From Platerodrilus igneus (lineage: Eukaryota; Arthropoda; Insecta; Coleoptera; Lycidae), in the NCBI GenBank assembly GCA_036346225.1, contig JARFIW010001490.1:620001-684000 (forward strand): a stretch of DNA of 64,000 bases, written 5' to 3'. The stretch's first letter is position 1. Every line of letters starts with the position of its first letter. Shown here piece by piece: positions 35,281 through 48,555 of the stretch. Position numbers and translations under genes: made by a program. The notes under the pieces are model-generated. The model had not been told where the DNA came from and ran no database searches. It saw nothing but the letters and a program-made list of their open reading frames with translations.

Positions 35281-35593
35281 TTTTGTATTTGAATTTGTTA
35301 AGTAACCTTATGGTTAGGTTACCTTCATTTTGATTATCTCTTTGCAATAAAGTGATAATATTTTGTATTTGAATTTGTTAAGTAACCTTATGGTTAGGTT
35401 ACCTTCATTTTGATTATCTCTTTGCAATAAAGTGATAATATTTTGTATTTGAATTTGTTAAGTAACCTTATGGTTAGGTTACCTTTATTTTGATTATCTC
35501 TTTGCAATAAAGTGAAAATATTTTGTATTTGGGTTTGATAAGTAACCTTTTGGTTAGGTCACTTTTGTTTTGATTATCACTTTGTGATGATAG
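35281..35593 (+). repeat. 80-bp tandem repeat in 3' region, copy 2
   Basis: Four units, the last diverged, as in copy 1 and at the same period. Confidence 0.88.
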
Positions 35594-36125
35594 TGTTTTA
35601 AATTTAGACCTATTAGTAGGGTCTTCTTTTGATTGTCACCTTATAGTGATAATACTTTGAATAGTTATGCTGTTTTGATGAGGAAGCATTCCTTTTTATA
35701 GAGAGCTAATTGAGCTCCAGGAAGTGAAGTTTTTGTGGAATTTGAAATAAATTGTAAAATGTTTGGTTACAGGTAGTAAATATTAGCCTTGTTTGAAGTA
35801 AGAACCTCAAGTTAAAGAATTATCGTGAATTTGAATTTTTTGTCCCGTGGAGTGTTTGACTTTCTAATTTGACCCCTCCCAATTTTGATTAATACCGATT
35901 GTGACTCCCCGATTTTGTCTCCCGATGGACGTCAGGTACACGTAGTTACCAACACACCCGCATTTGTAAATATTTGTCTCCCCATTTGAATAAATTCATA
36001 AAATTGCATAGTTAATTAGGAAGGTAGAAAAGGCTAGTATTATTATAATAAAAAATTTTTTGTATTTGTTATATTTGAAGTTGTTCCTTAAAGGAAAAAA
36101 AACTTTTTCTTTTAGGAAAGGGTAG

Positions 36126-37911
36126 TGTAACAATTTTATTTTCGCATTTAAAATCTCTGCATTAAAGGTATAACGAATGTTAAAACACCTTTATTAACTA
36201 AAGTAATAATACGTGTAACAATCAAATTTTTGCATTAATACAGTATCTAGAGTCGTTAGTCTATTTGTTTCGGAGGTCGGTGTATTCCACAGCCACAGGC
36301 ACGCGCGTGAGAGGATTGACAACCCCCCTCGGGACCCTCCCACCATGCAAGAACGCGGCAGGGGCACTCGTCGATAGGTAAAAGCAGCGACAGCATGTAT
36401 TCGAAGAGAATGGCGAGTGACCTCCGGGTCGCATTAATTGTGTAACACACTTCCTGAGTAACGGTTGGTATTGTATATTCGTTATCATAGTATCTAATTT
36501 AAAAATTTGTTTAGCGCAACTACGACTTACAAACTACGACTTACAAACTACGCAACGAAAATTATATTTATAACTAAGATTAGACCATGGAAGATTACGC
36601 TACAAAATTTATGCAACTTTGAATCAATGTAAGAAACCCACTTCGCTTCGACACCTGTATTTAAAGCATGGAAAGCAGGAATAATTAGCTGCAGACTCCG
36701 CACGGCGATGCAGTTCCCAATCTAGCCAAGGACAGCAGCCTGGGGTTTGGTTCGTAATAGCTTTAAGATTTCCTCAGTGCTTCCTTCTAAAAGCACGTTA
36801 TTTCGTTTTGTTTTATAGAAGCACAAATTTGTTATTCAGTTTATCTGTAGCTAAGCTGGTTTTCTCCAGTATCAAATTTAAATTTCACTTAGTTTCGTAG
36901 ATATGTGAATACACGTGGCTTCAGCTTAAATTAACAGCTGCGGCTACGTCACCTGTTTGTTTGAAATATGCCGTCAACAATTGCACAATTGCAAGCAGAT
37001 GTTTAGTATTACATTACTACCACCTTTGATAAAATTAGAGAATATCTTTGTGAATATTTTGACTTCAAATCGATTTTAATACTGTTAACTTAAAAAGAAA
37101 GTTTTGTATATTAATTTGTAAATGACCTACACAGATCTGATTGGGTTAGAAAACCTTAGTATAACCAGTCACACTGGGTTGTAATATATTTGAGTAAGAA
37201 TCAAGTTGATAAACTTTACAATAATTCTTCAAGTAATTCAAGTATTCATTTTATTTTATTGCATTAAATTTTATTTACAGAAACAGAAAAAATTCTTTCT
37301 AGTAAATTTATAATCCACGCTTAAAGTCTTTTTATTCTGATCTAGTTTGATCAGACCTGATAAACAAAAAGCAATAAGAGTTCAATTTTTATGGTACCCT
37401 TATGTAGGAAACATTCTTTTTGCATTTTTAGATATATTTGAGGGACACAAATAGTGTTCCCATTTTTTATGTGACTTAATTATTATTTTTCCTTACAGGA
37501 ACAGCGTCTTATTCTGTTAAGACAGGTTTTTGTCAGCGAAGGCGATCTTTTTTCTTTGGGTCTCCACGTCCGCCCTTAGAAATTAGCCATGCCATTTACA
37601 TGAATCAATCTGGACTTGGTGGCGCCTGTTTGTTTTAGTTTGAGTGTGACCCCCCCACAGATTTCGACTTACCCCCCCATTGCTCATAGCTCTACCCAAG
37701 GAATAGACCCTAGTTACGTCGGAAGACTTTGTTTTGCAGACACCTAACTTGGAGCATGGTGATTATAAAGTATTGTCGGCCAGAAGTATAGAAAAGCGTT
37801 TCACTAGCGTCCATGCGTGAGGCTAGCGGAGCCAATTAAAGAGAGGAAAAAATCGTGACACTGACACCCAATGTGGGGCTAGTGTTTTAGTAGTTCAAGA
37901 AAATCGTTACA
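36126..37911 (+). repeat. LTR3 of tandem array
   Basis: 1786 bp, the longest LTR because several homopolymers are longer (for example a run of seven C near 37650 and seven near 37670). Shares variants with LTR2 and LTR4. Confidence 0.92.
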
Positions 37912-37933
37912 CTGGCGCCGGCAACGTTTGGGG

Positions 37934-38340
37934 CTTCGAAATTTGTTTGTTCATAATTTGATTAGCTTCGAAATTTGTTTGTTCATAATTTGATTAACCT
38001 CGAAATTTGTTTGTTCATAATTTGATTTACCTCGAAATTTGTTTGTTCAAAATTAATTTTACTTCGAGATTCGTTCGTTTAAAAATTATTTTTACTCTGA
38101 AACTTGTTTGTTCAAAAATAATTTTACTTTGAAATTGTCTGTTCAAAATTTATTTTTGCTTTGAAATTTGTTTGTTCGGGATTTATTTAGCTTCGAATTT
38201 GTTTGTTCAAAATTTATTTTGCTTCGAAATTTGTTTATTCAAAATTATTTTGCTTCGAAATTAGTTTGTTCGAAAAGTATTTTGCTTCGAAATTTGTTTG
38301 TTCAAAAATAGTTTTGCATCGAAATTTGGTTGCTCAAAGT
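37934..38340 (+). repeat. Leader tandem repeat, copy 3
   Basis: Thirteen units in the same order as copies 1 and 2. Confidence 0.88.
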
Positions 38341-39252
38341 TTAGGTGATAATTACGTTTGGTTGTTTGAAAGATTGGTTGTAACGTTAAACCACAGTCAA
38401 TCAATTAATTAACTTAGTTAAATTTATTTTTAACTTTCATTCTGTTTTGACCCAATATAATTTTTTTTGATATTGTTTTGGCAAAAATTATTTTACCAAA
38501 AATACCTTTTGACTTTTACCTTTGGTTGCCCAAATTTGTTTGGATAATTTTTGTAAGGTTCAAATCATTTAGATCTTTCAGTTTGATTCCATTAGGCTTG
38601 AGTAATCATGTCGGAGAAATTCCGGATTGTTTGTCTACTTAAAGAGGATCTGGAGTAGTGAGTGAGAGACCAGTTTTGGAGAAAAGGAAAATTTTTAGGA
38701 AGACTGTCAGTTAAAGAAGCTGATAAGCCTGGAGTTTGATTTGTTTGAGTCAATAAAGAACATTTTTGTCCAAATTTGATGATAAAGCTAGAGATCCTAT
38801 TTTGAAGGTACATTGGGGAGAGCTGTCGTCGTGTCGTTTGAAAATTGCTTTTTGTGCAGAAGCACGTTTTGATTTTGTTAGCAGATTTTGTTTAGATCGG
38901 CATTGCAACGCAATTTAGTCTAGGTGGAACTTGTCGTCGTGGTTGGTCGCTCAGCAGTATGTCAGTCCAGACGAGACTCAGGAAGAGTTGGTCGCTCGGC
39001 ATTGCGTAAGTCTAGACGAGACTCGAGGTGAGTTAGGCGCTCTAGAATTTTTTTGCATCATATTTTTTGAGTTGATGTAAATTTTTGGTATTGTTAGTCT
39101 AGGTGAGACTCTTAGAGAGTTTGTCAATCTAGCATATTTAGGCGTTGTGAAGCATTGTATTTGTTTCGACAGTTCGGTTGGTAGTAGAGAGAGAGTGTAC
39201 CTGAACACTGTTTTTTTTTGTTAGTTATCGTCGTGATTAGTTTATTTATTGA

Positions 39253-40097
39253 TGATTCATAAGCAGGTAAATGGCTTTAGGGTGTTTGTGACTGGTTCTC
39301 GAAGTATTTGATTTGACAACCTTTGCGTAGTGCCACGGCACATTTAATTGAGAAGTTTTTGTAGGAAAAAGTGTTTTTTGTCTGTGGAGTGCCACAGTTT
39401 GTTATTTGTGGTGATGGTCCGCAATTCATTGGACGTGTTTTTAAAGCTTTGTGTGCAAGGTACGAAATTCAAAAGATTTGGTATAATGCTGTTTATGCTC
39501 CCAATGCAATTTTGTGGAGAGAATCAATAAGACAGTTGGTACTGCAATTCGTTCATACGTAGAAGGACATGATACGTGGGATAGTGAGATATCAAAGATC
39601 AAATACGCAATCAACTCAGCAAAACATGAGTCCACCAACTATTCTCCAAATTTTTAGTCTTTGGTCGTCAGGTACCCTTAAGTGGAAAAGCTTATAATGA
39701 TGATTTTAAACCTGGTGAGGATGTTGATGTCGTCTCCAGTAGTAGACCTTCTTATGTTTTGGATCGTCAACTTTTATTTGATATTTTGGGAATGTCCGTG
39801 AAAATTTGCATGTAGCTTATCAACGTTCGAGTAAACGCTACAATCTTAGGAGAAGAGACATTTCGTTCCAAGTCGGAGAAAGTGTTTGGAGAGCTAATAA
39901 GGTCCTCTCGAGTGCTAGTGATAAGTTTTCCGCTAAGTTAGCTCCAAAGTTCATTATGAGTAAAGTTCGAAAAAACATTCCAATTTAGTGTAAGAGTTAG
40001 AGAACGAAGATGGAACAAGAGCAGGAAATGGCACGTAATGGACTTGAAACCAGTTGAAGCGTCGTATCCAAATGAAAATGATGATCCTGACGATTAG
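39253..40097 (+). pseudogene. Integrase relic, copy 3
   Basis: The most broken of the four. Single-base losses occur in CCCC near 39500, in TTTTTT near 39652 and in TTTTT near 39785, so the frame at 39371 ends at 39562. All three losses are in homopolymers, which raises the possibility that some are sequencing or assembly errors rather than mutations. Confidence 0.87.
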
Positions 40098-40577
40098 TTC
40101 CGGTCCGGTCATCTCTTTGATGTTAAGTAATGCAGTAGTGGTTTGCTTTGTTTTGTTCCGATTTTGATTTAGTGTCGGTTCATTAATTTTGAGTATTTTG
40201 TTTGAGAAGTGAAATAAGTGGTTAGAGAGTTTGTAGGTTTTGTAAGTTTGAGGTGTGCCTTGGTGTGCACGCTGGTCGTTTTGCTCGCGCGTTATTCGGA
40301 GATGTGTTTAGAAGATGTCTTTAACAGATATCTTTACAATGTAGAAGTAAGTGGGCTATTTAATTGTTAGTCCTGATTTCTACTTATCTAGGTAGAGAGA
40401 ATATTAGTTTATTCTTTCCTTGTTTTTTGACCGTTCGAAATTTTTGGTTTGATAAGGTCAAGGTTGGCTTGGTGAGTCTCACCATTTGGTCCATCACTAA
40501 TGAGATCTGTTGTTTGTTGGAACTTAGTGATAGGATAATCAGTAGGGTGTAGGATATTACAGCCCTAACTGGTTCGA

Positions 40578-40890
40578 TTTTGTATTTGAATTTGTTAAGT
40601 AACCTTATGGTTAGGTTACCTTCATTTTGATTATCTCTTTGCAATAAAGTGATAATATTTTGTATTTGAATTTGTTAAGTAACCTTATGGTTAGGTTACC
40701 TTCATTTTGATTATCTCTTTGCAATAAAGTGATAATATTTTGTATTTGAATTTGTTAAGTAACCTTATGGTTAGGTTACCTTTATTTTGATTATCTCTTT
40801 GCAATAAAGTGAAAATATTTTGTATTTGGGTTTGATAAGTAACCTTTTGGTTAGGTCACTTTTGTTTTGATTATCACTTTGTGATGATAG
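40578..40890 (+). repeat. 80-bp tandem repeat in 3' region, copy 3
   Basis: Four units as in copies 1 and 2. Confidence 0.88.
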
Positions 40891-41427
40891 TGTTTTAAAT
40901 TTAGACCTATTAGTAGGGTCTTCTTTTGATTGTCACCTTATAGTGATAATACTTTGAATAGTTATGCTGTTTTGATGAGGAAGCATTCCTTTTTTTATAG
41001 AGAGCTAATTGAGCTCCAGGAAGTGAAGTTTTTTTGTGGAATTTGAAATAAATTGTAAAATGTTTGGTTACAGGTAGTAAATATTAGCCTTGTTTGAAGT
41101 AAGAACCTCAAGTTAAAGAATTATCGTGAATTTGAATTTTTTGTCCCGTGGAGTGTTTGACTTTCTAATTTGACCCCCTCCCAATTTTGATTAATACCGA
41201 TTGTGACTCCCCGATTTTGTCTCCCGATGGACGTCAGGTACACGTAGTTACCAACACACCCGCATTTGTAAATATTTGTCTCCCCATTTGAATAAATTCA
41301 TAAAATTGCATAGTTAATTAGGAAGGTAGAAAAGGCTAGTATTATTATAATAAAAAATTTTTTGTATTTGTTATATTTGAAGTTGTTCCTTAAAGGAAAA
41401 AAAACTTTTTCTTTTAGGAAAGGGTAG

Positions 41428-43201
41428 TGTAACAATTTTATTTTCGCATTTAAAATCTCTGCATTAAAGGTATAACGAATGTTAAAACACCTTTATTAAC
41501 TAAAGTAATAATACGTGTAACAATCAAATTTTGCATTAATACAGTATCTAGAGTCGTTAGTCTATTTGTTTCGGAGGTCGGTGTATTCCACAGCCACAGG
41601 CACGCGCGTGAGAGGATTGACAACCCCTCGGGACCCTCCCACCATGCAAGAACGCGGCAGGGGCACTCGTCGATAGGTAAAAGCAGCGACAGCATGTATT
41701 CGAAGAGAATGGCGAGTGACCTCCGGGTCGCATTAATTGTGTAACACACTTCCTGAGTAACGGTTGGTATTGTATATTCGTTATCATAGTATCTAATTTA
41801 AAAATTTGTTTAGCGCAACTACGACTTACAAACTACGACTTACAAACTACGCAACGAAAATTATATTTATAACTAAGATTAGACCATGGAAGATTACGCT
41901 ACAAAATTTATGCAACTTTGAATCAATGTAAGAAACCCACTTCGCTTCGACACCTGTATTTAAAGCATGGAAAGCAGGAATAATTAGCTGCAGACTCCGC
42001 ACGGCGATGCACTTCCCAATCTAGCCAAGGACAGCAGCCTGGGGTTTGGTTCGTAATAGCTTTAAGATTTCCTCAGTGCTTCCTTCTAAAAGCACGTTAT
42101 TTCGTTTTGTTTTATAGAAGCACAAATTTGTTATTCAGTTTATCTGTAGCTAAGCTGGTTTTCTCCAGTATCAAATTTAAATTTCACTTAGTTTCGTAGA
42201 TATGTGAATACACGTGGCTTCAGCTTAAATTAACAGCTGCGGCTACGTCACCTGTTTGTTTGAAATATGCCGTCAACAATTGCACAATTGCAAGCAGATG
42301 TTTAGTATTACATTACTACCACCTTTGATAAAATTAGAGAATATCTTTGTGAATATTTTGACTTCAAATCGATTTTAATACTGTTAACTTAAAAAGAAAG
42401 TTTTGTATATTAATTTGTAAATGACCTACACAGATCTGATTGGGTTAGAAAACCTTAGTATAACCAGTCACACTGGGTTGTAATATATTTGAGTAAGAAT
42501 CAAGTTGATAAACTTTACAATAATTCTTCAAGTAATTCAAGTATTCATTTTATTTTATTGCATTAAATTTTATTTACAGAAACAGAAAAATTCTTTCTAG
42601 TAAATTTATAATCCACGCTTAAAGTCTTTTATTCTGATCTAGTTTGATCAGACCTGATAAACAAAAAGCAATAAGAGTTCAATTTTTATGGTACCCTTAT
42701 GTAGGAAACATTCTTTTGCATTTTAGATATATTTGAGGGACACAAATAGTGTTCCCATTTTTATGTGACTTAATTATTATTTTTCCTTACAGGAACAGCG
42801 TCTTATTCTGTTAAGACAGGTTTTTGTCAGCGAAGGCGATCTTTTTTCTTTGGGTCTCCACGTCCGCCCTTAGAAATTAGCCATGCCATTTACATGAATC
42901 AATCTGGACTTGGTGGCGCCTGTTTGTTTTAGTTTGAGTGTGACCCCCACAGATTTCGACTTACCCCCATTGCTCATAGCTCTACCCAAGGAATAGACCC
43001 TAGTTACGTCGGAAGACTTTGTTTTGCAGACACCTAACTTGGAGCATGGTGATTATAAAGTATTGTCGGCCAGAAGTATAGAAAAGCGTTTCACTAGCGC
43101 CCATGCGTGAGTCTAGCGGAGCCAATTAGAGAGAGGAAAAAATCGTGACACTGACACCCAATGTGGGGCTAGTGTTTTAGTAGTTCAAGAAAATCGTTAC
43201 A
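41428..43201 (+). repeat. LTR4 of tandem array
   Basis: 1774 bp. Its left part has the LTR2/3 variants (CATGTATTCG; GTGAATAC), but its right end has GCGCCCATGCG and CAATTAGAGAG, shared with LTR5 and not with LTR1-3. It therefore looks like a recombinant LTR. Confidence 0.92.
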
Positions 43202-43223
43202 CTGGCGCCGGCAACGTTTGGGG

Positions 43224-43600
43224 CTTCGAAATTTGTTTGTTCATAATTTAATTAACCTCGAAATTTGTTTGTTCATAATTTGATTTACCTCGAAATTTGT
43301 TTGTTCAAAATTAATTTTACTCCGAGATTCGTTCGTTTAAAAATTATTTTTACTCTGAAACTTGTTTGTTCAAAAATAATTTTACTTTGAAATTGTCTGT
43401 TCAAAATTTATTTTTGCTTTGAAATTTGTTTGTTCGGGATTTATTTAGCTTCGAATTTGTTTGTTCAAAATTTATTTTGCTTCGAAATTTGTTTATTCAA
43501 AAATTATTTTGCTTCGAAATTAGTTTGTTCGAAAAGTATTTTGCTTCGAAATTTGTTTGTTCAAAAATAGTTTTGCATCGAAATTTGGTTGCTCAAAGTT
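43224..43600 (+). repeat. Leader tandem repeat, copy 4 (12 units)
   Basis: One unit fewer than the other copies: the second unit of copies 1-3 is missing or fused with the first (TTCATAATTTAATTAACC). Confidence 0.88.
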
Positions 43601-44514
43601 TAGGTGATAATTACGTTTGGTTGTTTGAAAGATTGGTTGTAACGTTAAACCACAGTCAATCAATTAATTAACTTAGTTAAATTTATTTTTAACTTTCATT
43701 CTGTTTTGACCCAATATAATTTTTTTTGATATTGTTTTGGCAAAAATTATTTTACCAAAAATACCTTTTGACTTTTACCTTTGGTTGCCCAAATTTGTTT
43801 GGATAATTTTTGTAAGGTTCAAATCATTTAGATCTTTCAGTTTGATTCCATTAGGCTTGAGTAATCATGTCGGAGAAATTCCGGATTGTTTGTCTACTTA
43901 AAGAGGATCTGGAGTAGTGAGTGAGAGACCAGTTTTGGAGAAAAGGAAAATTTTTAGGAAGACTGTCAGTTAAAGAAGCTGATAAGCCTTGAGTTTGATT
44001 TGTTTGAGTCAATAAAGAACATTTTTGTCCAAATTTGATGATAAAGCTAGAGATCCTATTTAGAAGGTACATTGGGGAGAGCTGTCGTCGTGTCGTTTGA
44101 AAATTGCTTTTTGTGCAGAAGCACGTTTTTGATTTCGTTAGCAGATTTTTGTTTAGATCGGCATTGCAACGCAATTTAGTCTAGGCGGAACTTGTCGTCG
44201 TGGTTGGTCGCTCAGCAGTATGTCAGTCCAGACGAGACTCAGGAAGAGTTGGTCGCTCGGCATTGCGTAAGTCTAGACGAGACTCGACGTGAGTTAGGCG
44301 CTCTAGAATTTTTTTGCATCATATTTTTTTGAGTTGATGTAAATTTTTGGTATAGTTAGTCTAGGTGAGACTCTTAGAGAGTTTGTCAATCTAGCATATT
44401 TAGGCGTTGTGAAGCATTGTATTTGTTTCGACAGTTCGGTTGGTAGTAGAGAGAGAGTGTACCTGAACACTGATTTTTTTTGTTAGCTATCGTCGTGATT
44501 AGTTTTTTTTATTG

Positions 44515-45364
44515 ATGATTCATAAGCAGGTAAATGGCTTTAGGGTGTTTGTGACTGGTTCTCGAAGTATTTGATTTGACAACCTTTGCGTAGTGCCACG
44601 GCACATTTGATTGAGAAGTTTTTGTAGGAAAAAGTGTTTTTTGTCTGTGGAGTGCCACAGTTTGTTATTTGTGGTGATGGTCCGCAATTCATTGGACGTG
44701 TTTTTAAAGCTTTGTGTGCAAGGTACGAAATTCAAAAGATTTGGTATAATGCTGTTTATGCTTCCCAATGCAATTTTGTGGAGAGAATCAATAAGACAGT
44801 TGGTACTGCAATTCGTTCATACGTAGAAGGACATGATACGTGGGATAGTGAGATATCAAAGATCCAATACGCAATCAACTCAGCAAAACATGAGTCCACC
44901 AACTATTCTCCAAATTTTTTAGTCTTTGGTCGTCAGGTACCCTTAAGTGGAAAAGCTTATAATGATGATTTTAAACCTGGTGAGGATGTTGATGTCGTCT
45001 CCAGTAGTAGACCTTCTTATGTTTTGGATCGTCAACTTTTATTTGATATTTTTGGGAATGTCCGTGAAAATTTGCATGTAGCTTATCAACGTTCGAGTAA
45101 ACGCTACAATCTTAGGAGAAGAGACATTTCGTTCCAAGTCGGAGAAAGTGTTTGGAGAGCCAATAAGGTCCTCTCGAGTGCTAGTGATAAGTTTTCCGCT
45201 AAGTTAGCTCCAAAGTTCATTATGAGTAAAGTTCAAAAAAAACATTCCAATTTAGTGTATGAGTTAGAGAACGAAGATGGAACAAGAGCAGGAAATGGCA
45301 CGTAAAGGACTTGAAACCAGTTGAAGCGTCGTATCCAAATGAAAATGATGATCCTGACGATTAG
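44515..45364 (+). pseudogene. Integrase relic, copy 4 (longest open frame)
   Basis: The frame 44634-45305 is open for 223 codons because the stop present in copies 1-3 after HSNLV is a TAT codon here (YELENEDG follows). It then shifts after one G is lost in GCAGG(G)AAATGG, before the natural end at 45364. Base differences from copies 1-3 include CCAATACGC for CAAATACGC and GCTTCC for GCTCCC. It has the same displaced second catalytic Asp (CGDG). The N-terminal zinc-binding domain and a clean first Asp block are absent. Confidence 0.88.
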
Positions 45365-45846
45365 TTCCGGTCCGGTCATCTCTTTGATGTTAAGTAATGC
45401 AGTAGTGGTTTGCTTTGTTTTGTTCCGATTTTTGATTTAGTGTCGGTTCATTAATTTTGAGTATTTTGTTTGAGAAGTGAAATAAGTGGTTAGAGAGTTT
45501 GTAGGTTTTGTAAGTTTGAGGTGTGCCTTGGTGTGCACGCTGGTCGTTTTGCTCGCGCGTTATTCGGAGATGTGTTTAGAAGATGTCTTTAACAGATATC
45601 TTTACAATGTAGAAGTAAGTGGGCTATTTAATTGTTAGTCCTGATTTCTACTTATCTAGGTAGAGAGAATATTAGTTTATTCTTTCCTTGTTTTTTGACC
45701 GTTCGAAATTCTTTGGTTTGATAAGGTCAAGGTTGGCTTGGTGAGTTTCACCATTTGGTCCATCACTAATGAGATCTGTTGTTTGTTGGAACTTAGTGAT
45801 AGGATAATCAGTAGGGTGTAGGATATTACAGCCCTAACTGGTTCGA

Positions 45847-46240
45847 TTTTGTATTTGAATTTGTTAAGTAACCTTATGGTTAGGTTACCTTCATTTTGAT
45901 TATCTCTTTGCAATAAAGTGATAATATTTTGTATTTTGAATTTGTTAAGTAACCTTATGGTTAGGTCACCTTCATTTTGATTATCTCTTTGCAATAAAGT
46001 GATAATATTTTGTATTTGAATTTGTTAAGTAACCTTATGGTTAGGTTACCTTCATTTTGATTATCTCTTTGCAATAAAGTGATAATATTTTGTATTTGAA
46101 TTTGTTAAGTAACCTTATGGTTAGGTCACCTTCATTTTGATTATCTCTTTGCAATAAAGTGATAATATTTTGTATTTGGGTTTGATAAGTAACCTTTTGG
46201 TTAGGTCACTTTTGTTTTGATTATCACTTTGTGATGATAG
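45847..46240 (+). repeat. 80-bp tandem repeat in 3' region, copy 4 (5 units)
   Basis: One unit more than the other copies. Two units have GGTTAGGTCACC instead of GGTTAGGTTACC. Confidence 0.88.
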
Positions 46241-46773
46241 TGTTTTAAATTTAGACCTATTAGTAGGGTCTTCTTTTGATTGTCACCTTATAGTGATAAT
46301 ACTTTGAATAGTTATGCTGTTTTGATGAGGAAGCATTCCTTTTTAGAGAGAGCTAATTGAGCTCCAGGAAGTGAAGTTTTTGTGAAATTTGAAATAAATT
46401 GTAAAATGTTTGGTTACAGGTAGTAAATATTAGCCTTGTTTGAAGTAAGAACCTCAAGTTAAAGAATTATCGTGAATTTGAATTTTTGTCCCGTGGAGTG
46501 TTTGACTTTCTAATTTGACCCCTCCCAATTTTGATTAATACCGATTGTGACTCCCCGATTTTGTCTCCCGATGGACGTCAGGTACACGTAGTTACCAACA
46601 CACTCGCATTTGTAAATATTTGTCTCCCCATTTGAATAAATTCATAAAATTGCATAGTTAATTAGGAAGGTAGAAAAGGCTAGTATTATTATAATAAAAA
46701 AATTTTTTGTATTTGTTATATTTGAAGTTGTTCCTTAAAGGAAAAAAACTTTTTTCTTTTAGGAAAGGGGTAG

Positions 46774-48551
46774 TGTAACAATTTTATTTTAGCATTAAAA
46801 ATCTCTGCATTAAAGGTATAACGAATGTTAAAACACCTTTATTAACTAAAGTAATAATACGTGTAACAATCAAATTTTGCATTAATACAGTATCTAGAGT
46901 CGTTAGTCTATTTGTTTCGGAGGTCGGTGTATTCCACAGCCACAGGCACGCGCGTGAGAGGATTGACAACCCCCCTCGGGATCCTCCCACCATGCAAGAA
47001 CGCGGCAGGGGCACTCGTCGATAGGTAAAAGCAGCGACAGCATGCATTCGAAGAGAATGGCAAGTGACCTCCGGGTCGCATTAATTGTGTAACACACTTC
47101 CTGAGTAACGGTTGGTATTGTATATTCGTTATCATAGTATTTAATTTAAAAATTTGTTTAGCGCAACTACGACTTACAAACTACGACTTACAAACTACGC
47201 AACGAAAATTATATTTATAACTAAGATTAGACCATGGAAGATTACGCTACAAAATTTATGCAACTTTGAATCAATGTAAGAAACCCACTTCGCTTCGACA
47301 CCTGTATTTAAAGCATGGAAAGCAGGAATAATTAGCTGCAGACTCCGCACGGCGATGCAGTTCCCAATCTAGCCAAGGACAGCAGCCTGGGGTTTGGTTC
47401 GTAATAGCTTTAAGATTTCCTCAGTGCTTCCTTCTAAAAGCACGTTATTTCGTTTTGTTTTATAGAAGCACAAATTTGTTATTCAGTTTATCTGTAGCTA
47501 AGCTGGTTTTCTCCAGTATCAAATTTAAACTTCGCTTAGTTTCGTAGATATGTGACTACTCGTGGCTTCAGCATAAATTAACAGCTGCGGCTACGTCACC
47601 TGTTTGTTTGAAATATGCCGTCAACAATTGCACAATTGCAAGCAGATGTTTAGTATTACATTACTACCACCTTTGATAAAATTAGAGAATATCTTTGTGA
47701 ATATTTTGACTTCAAATCGATTTTAATACTGTTAACTTAAAAAGAAAGTTTTGTATATTAATTTGTAAATGACCTACACAGATCTGATTGGGTTAGAAAA
47801 CCTTAGTATAACCAGTCACACTGGGTTGTAATATATTTGAGTAAGAATCAAGTTGATAAACTTTACAATAATTCTTCAAGTAATTCAAGTATTCATTTTA
47901 TTTTATTGCATTAAATTTTATTTACAGAAACAGAAAAATTCTTTCTAGTAAATTTATAATCCACGCTTAAAGTCTTTTTATTCTGATCTAGTTTGATCAG
48001 ACCTGATAAACAAAAAGCAATAAGAGTTCAATTTTATGGTACCCTTATGTAGGAAACATTCTTTTGCGTTTTAGATATATTTGAGGGACACAAATAGTGT
48101 TCCCATTTTTATGTGACTTAATTATTATTTTTCCTTACAGGAACAGCGTCTTATTCTGTTAAGACAGGTTTTTGTCAGCGAAGGCGATCTTTTTTCTTTG
48201 GGTCTCCACGTCCGCCCTTAGAAATTAGCCATGCCATTTACATGAATTAATCTGGACTTGGTGGCGCCTGTTTGTTTTAGTTTGAGTGTGACCCCCACAA
48301 ATTTCGACTTACCCCCCATTGCTCATAGCTCTACCCAAGGAATAGACCCCTAGTTACGTCGGAAGACTTTGTTTTGCAGACACCTATCTTGGAGCATGGT
48401 GATTATAAAGTATTGTCGGCCAGAAGTATAGAAAAGCGTTTCACTAGCGCCCATGCGTGAGGCTAGCGGAGCCAATTAGAGAGATGAAAAAAGCGTGACA
48501 CTGACACCCAATGTGGGGCTAGTGTTTTAGTAGTTCAAGAAAATCGTTACA
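46774..48551 (+). repeat. LTR5, right end of tandem array
   Basis: 1778 bp, TGTAAC...GTTACA, followed by ATAG and unrelated DNA rather than a PBS. It is the most diverged LTR (for example TTTTAGCATT near the start and AAAAAAGCGTGACA before the relic PBS). Confidence 0.92.
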
Positions 48552-48555
48552 ATAG
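48552..48555. other. Putative target-site duplication, right (ATAG)
   Basis: Matches 25582-25585 on the far side of the array, 23 kb away. Confidence 0.5.

Larger units (their letters stand above)
25586..48551 (+). mobile_element. Tandem array of a non-autonomous Ty3/gypsy-type LTR element (5 LTRs, 4 internal regions)
   Basis: The order is LTR1-internal1-LTR2-internal2-LTR3-internal3-LTR4-internal4-LTR5, period about 5.26-5.35 kb. LTRs begin TGTAAC and end GTTACA. Each internal region carries PBS, 32-bp leader repeats, an integrase relic, 80-bp 3' repeats and a polypurine tract; gag, protease, RT and RNase H are absent. Unit identity is very high. This is a deletion derivative that needs proteins in trans, amplified as LTR-sharing tandem units. 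Confidence 0.92.
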
